From the NCBI GenBank assembly GCA_037190845.1, contig JBBCJI010000046.1, positions 1-5,964 of the forward strand: a stretch of DNA of 5,964 nucleotides, in the 5' to 3' direction. The stretch comes from JBEBVQ01 sp037190845 (lineage in GTDB: Bacteria > Bacteroidota > Bacteroidia > Chitinophagales > Chitinophagaceae). This document shows positions 4,408 through 5,964 of the stretch, piece by piece (within the stretch, counting starts at the first letter, position 1; the number at the start of each line of letters is the position of its first letter). Below the pieces are notes generated by a model. The model searched no databases, was not told the DNA's origin, and saw nothing but the letters and a program-made list of their open reading frames with translations. The position numbers were made by a program, and so were the translations under genes.

Positions 4408-5964
4408 ATGAGAAAACAACTATTATTAATACTGACTCTTTTTGTGCTGTCATCTTTTTACGGCTTTGCACAGGTGATAGACAGCAGTGCCCAGTGGACC
4501 TGGATAGGGGGCGATCATGCTACTGCCAACCGGAATGGGGTATTTGTAACCAAAGGAATGTTTGCTCCCGGCAACATACCGGGAGGCAGGCAAGCAGGTA
4601 TGTGCTGGCGGGGAAAAGATGGTAATTTCTGGGTATTCGGAGGTGTCGGTACTCCTCCTGGCTCCGGTGGCAATGGCCATCTGAATGATCTCTGGAAATA
4701 CGATGTTTCCCTGAAACAATGGGCATTTATGAACGGGAATGCAGCAGATATTAATAAGACCAGTACTTACGGGGCTATTGGTGCGGAGGACGATGCTTAC
4801 CAGCCGGCGGGGCGCAGTGCAGGCGCCACGTGGGTGGACACCGCCGGCAACCTGTGGCTGTTTGGAGGTAATGGAGATGGTGTTCTTAGCGGAGCCGGAG
4901 CCGGTGATTATCTGAATGATTTATGGAGGTATAACATAACTACCAATCGCTGGGCTTATATGGGAGGATCACTCACTAAAGTGGAAATAAGTAAGTACGG
5001 GACTAAGGGAATGCCATCTGATGCCAATCGTCCGGGGGGCAGGATACAGATGCTTGCCTGGGCAGATAATGCAAACAATTTCTGGTTCTTTAGTGGACAT
5101 GGCCCCCGCGAAAACAGCACCAAAGCATCTCTGAATGAGTTATGGAAATATAATCCCGCTACCCGTGAATGGACCTGGGTTGCAGGCAGCAAAACAGACA
5201 ATGAAGCAGGTGCTTACGGGCAAACAGGCGTGCCTTCAATAGCAAATTTACCCGGATCACGCAATGATGCCCGGATAACCAAAGACGCTGAAGGAAATGT
5301 CTGGTTGTTTGGCGGAAGTGGCTATGCTACATCAACAGCTACCGCCGGTAAGCTAAATGATCTGTGGAAGTTTTATCCTGCTACGGCCGAATGGGCATAC
5401 ATGGGCGGCTCGAAGAATATCAACCAGACCGGAGTATATGGAACAAGAGGGGAGTCGGCAACCGGCAATATGCCCGGCGGCAGATTCGGCCATTGGATTT
5501 TTGCCGGCAAGGATGGAGGTATTTGGGTATTTGGCGGCAGGGCATTAATTACGCACGCAACGAACGAATATCGTCCGAATGATGTATGGAAATTCGATAC
5601 TACGAGCCGCGAATGGGCATGGATGGACGGATCTAATACGAATGCTACGCCTGCAGCAGTGCCAGGTACACTGGCTACACCGGCGCCGGCAAATACGCCA
5701 GCCGGTAAAACCGCGTTTGTAGGGTGGGAGGATAACGTTGGAAATTTCTGGGTCTTTGCCGGCGTACCGGCGTCAGGGATATACAATGACTTCTGGCGGC
5801 TGGCGTCGGTGCTTACAGCTCCCGCACAACCCGATCGGTTCACTTCTGCCAAGCGGGAAGTATGCGTGGGAGAATCGAATGTGACCTACACTGTACCTGC
5901 AGTATCGGGGGCAACTTCGTACGACTGGGAGTATAATGGTACGAACGCGACATTTACGGCCAAT
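4408..5964 (+). CDS. Secreted Kelch-repeat beta-propeller protein with C-terminal PKD/Ig-like domain (3' end beyond window)
   Basis: The frame is open for 519 codons from ATG 4408 to the window edge. Residues 1-21 form a signal peptide (MRKQLLLILTLFVLSSFYGFA, then Q). Six Kelch-type blades follow, each with a 'GNxWxFGG' strand and an 'LNDLWKY' strand, at about residues 72-98, 147-175, 223-248, 296-322, 370-396 and 445-464. Most are joined by 'W-x-W/Y-M-x-G' and 'YGxxG...PGGR' segments. The last blade lacks its W-x-W strand, which instead appears at the N-terminus (QWTWIGG, 29-35), suggesting closure of a six-bladed ring. From about 471, APAQPDRFTSAKREVCVGES and SGATSYDWEYNG look like a PKD/Ig-like module common in large Bacteroidota surface proteins. 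A type IX secretion tail beyond the window is plausible but unseen. The ATG at 4401 is in another frame. The propeller probably binds a ligand or glycan; no enzymatic residues could be assigned. Confidence 0.92.
   Translation, partial: MRKQLLLILTLFVLSSFYGFAQVIDSSAQWTWIGGDHATANRNGVFVTKGMFAPGNIPGGRQAGMCWRGKDGNFWVFGGVGTPPGSGGNGHLNDLWKYDVSLKQWAFMNGNAADINKTSTYGAIGAEDDAYQPAGRSAGATWVDTAGNLWLFGGNGDGVLSGAGAGDYLNDLWRYNITTNRWAYMGGSLTKVEISKYGTKGMPSDANRPGGRIQMLAWADNANNFWFFSGHGPRENSTKASLNELWKYNPATREWTWVAGSKTDNEAGAYGQTGVPSIANLPGSRNDARITKDAEGNVWLFGGSGYATSTATAGKLNDLWKFYPATAEWAYMGGSKNINQTGVYGTRGESATGNMPGGRFGHWIFAGKDGGIWVFGGRALITHATNEYRPNDVWKFDTTSREWAWMDGSNTNATPAAVPGTLATPAPANTPAGKTAFVGWEDNVGNFWVFAGVPASGIYNDFWRLASVLTAPAQPDRFTSAKREVCVGESNVTYTVPAVSGATSYDWEYNGTNATFTAN

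Noticed and set aside
4401..4625. Plus-strand ORF beginning at ATG 4401
   Set aside because: It is in a different frame from the signal peptide and Kelch repeats that start at 4408, and has no domain of its own.
4492..5799. CRISPR-like or nucleotide tandem repeat in the Kelch gene
   Set aside because: The repetition is at protein level with diverged codons and variable spacing, as expected for propeller blades.
5373..5852. Minus-strand ORF of 159 codons inside the Kelch gene
   Set aside because: It lies opposite a strongly supported repeat-containing coding frame; its proline- and alanine-rich composition is the reverse reading of GC-rich Kelch codons.

Overview
The window looks like a chromosomal segment of a Bacteroidota bacterium, probably Chitinophagaceae-like (genus-level placement is inference). 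The evidence is an IspE reading MLCFPNCKINIGL near its N-terminus, a TPR-type sensor kinase paired with a NarL-type regulator, a secreted Kelch protein followed by a PKD-like domain, no clear Shine-Dalgarno sequences, a TAnnTTTG-type -7 box, and a dispersed palindromic repeat of the 'CHSERSEES' type common in this phylum.

Layout from left to right. (1) Positions 3-140 hold the last 45 codons of a plus-strand gene, probably a transposase tail. It runs directly into a REP-like inverted-repeat pair (142-220). (2) ispE (335-1159, plus) encodes the MEP-pathway kinase. (3) A 39-bp convergent junction carries four degenerate copies of a 7-bp unit. (4) On the minus strand, a membrane sensor histidine kinase with a periplasmic TPR array (3920-1815) overlaps its NarL/FixJ-type response regulator (1840-1199) by 26 bp. 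They form a two-gene operon. (5) A 244-bp divergent control region (3921-4164) holds candidate promoters for both directions, a 9-bp direct repeat and a widely spaced 9-bp inverted repeat. (6) On the plus strand, a small signal-peptide-bearing ORF (4165-4368, 67 aa) is followed 39 bp later by a large secreted Kelch protein. The Kelch gene starts at 4408 and is still open at the window edge (519 codons visible).

How the genes may work together. The kinase/regulator pair and the secreted pair (small peptide plus Kelch protein) diverge from one control region. This suggests, but does not prove, that the two-component system controls the surface or secreted Kelch protein and itself. ispE and the upstream transposase remnant appear unrelated to that unit. 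No rRNA, tRNA, CRISPR array or complete mobile element was seen.
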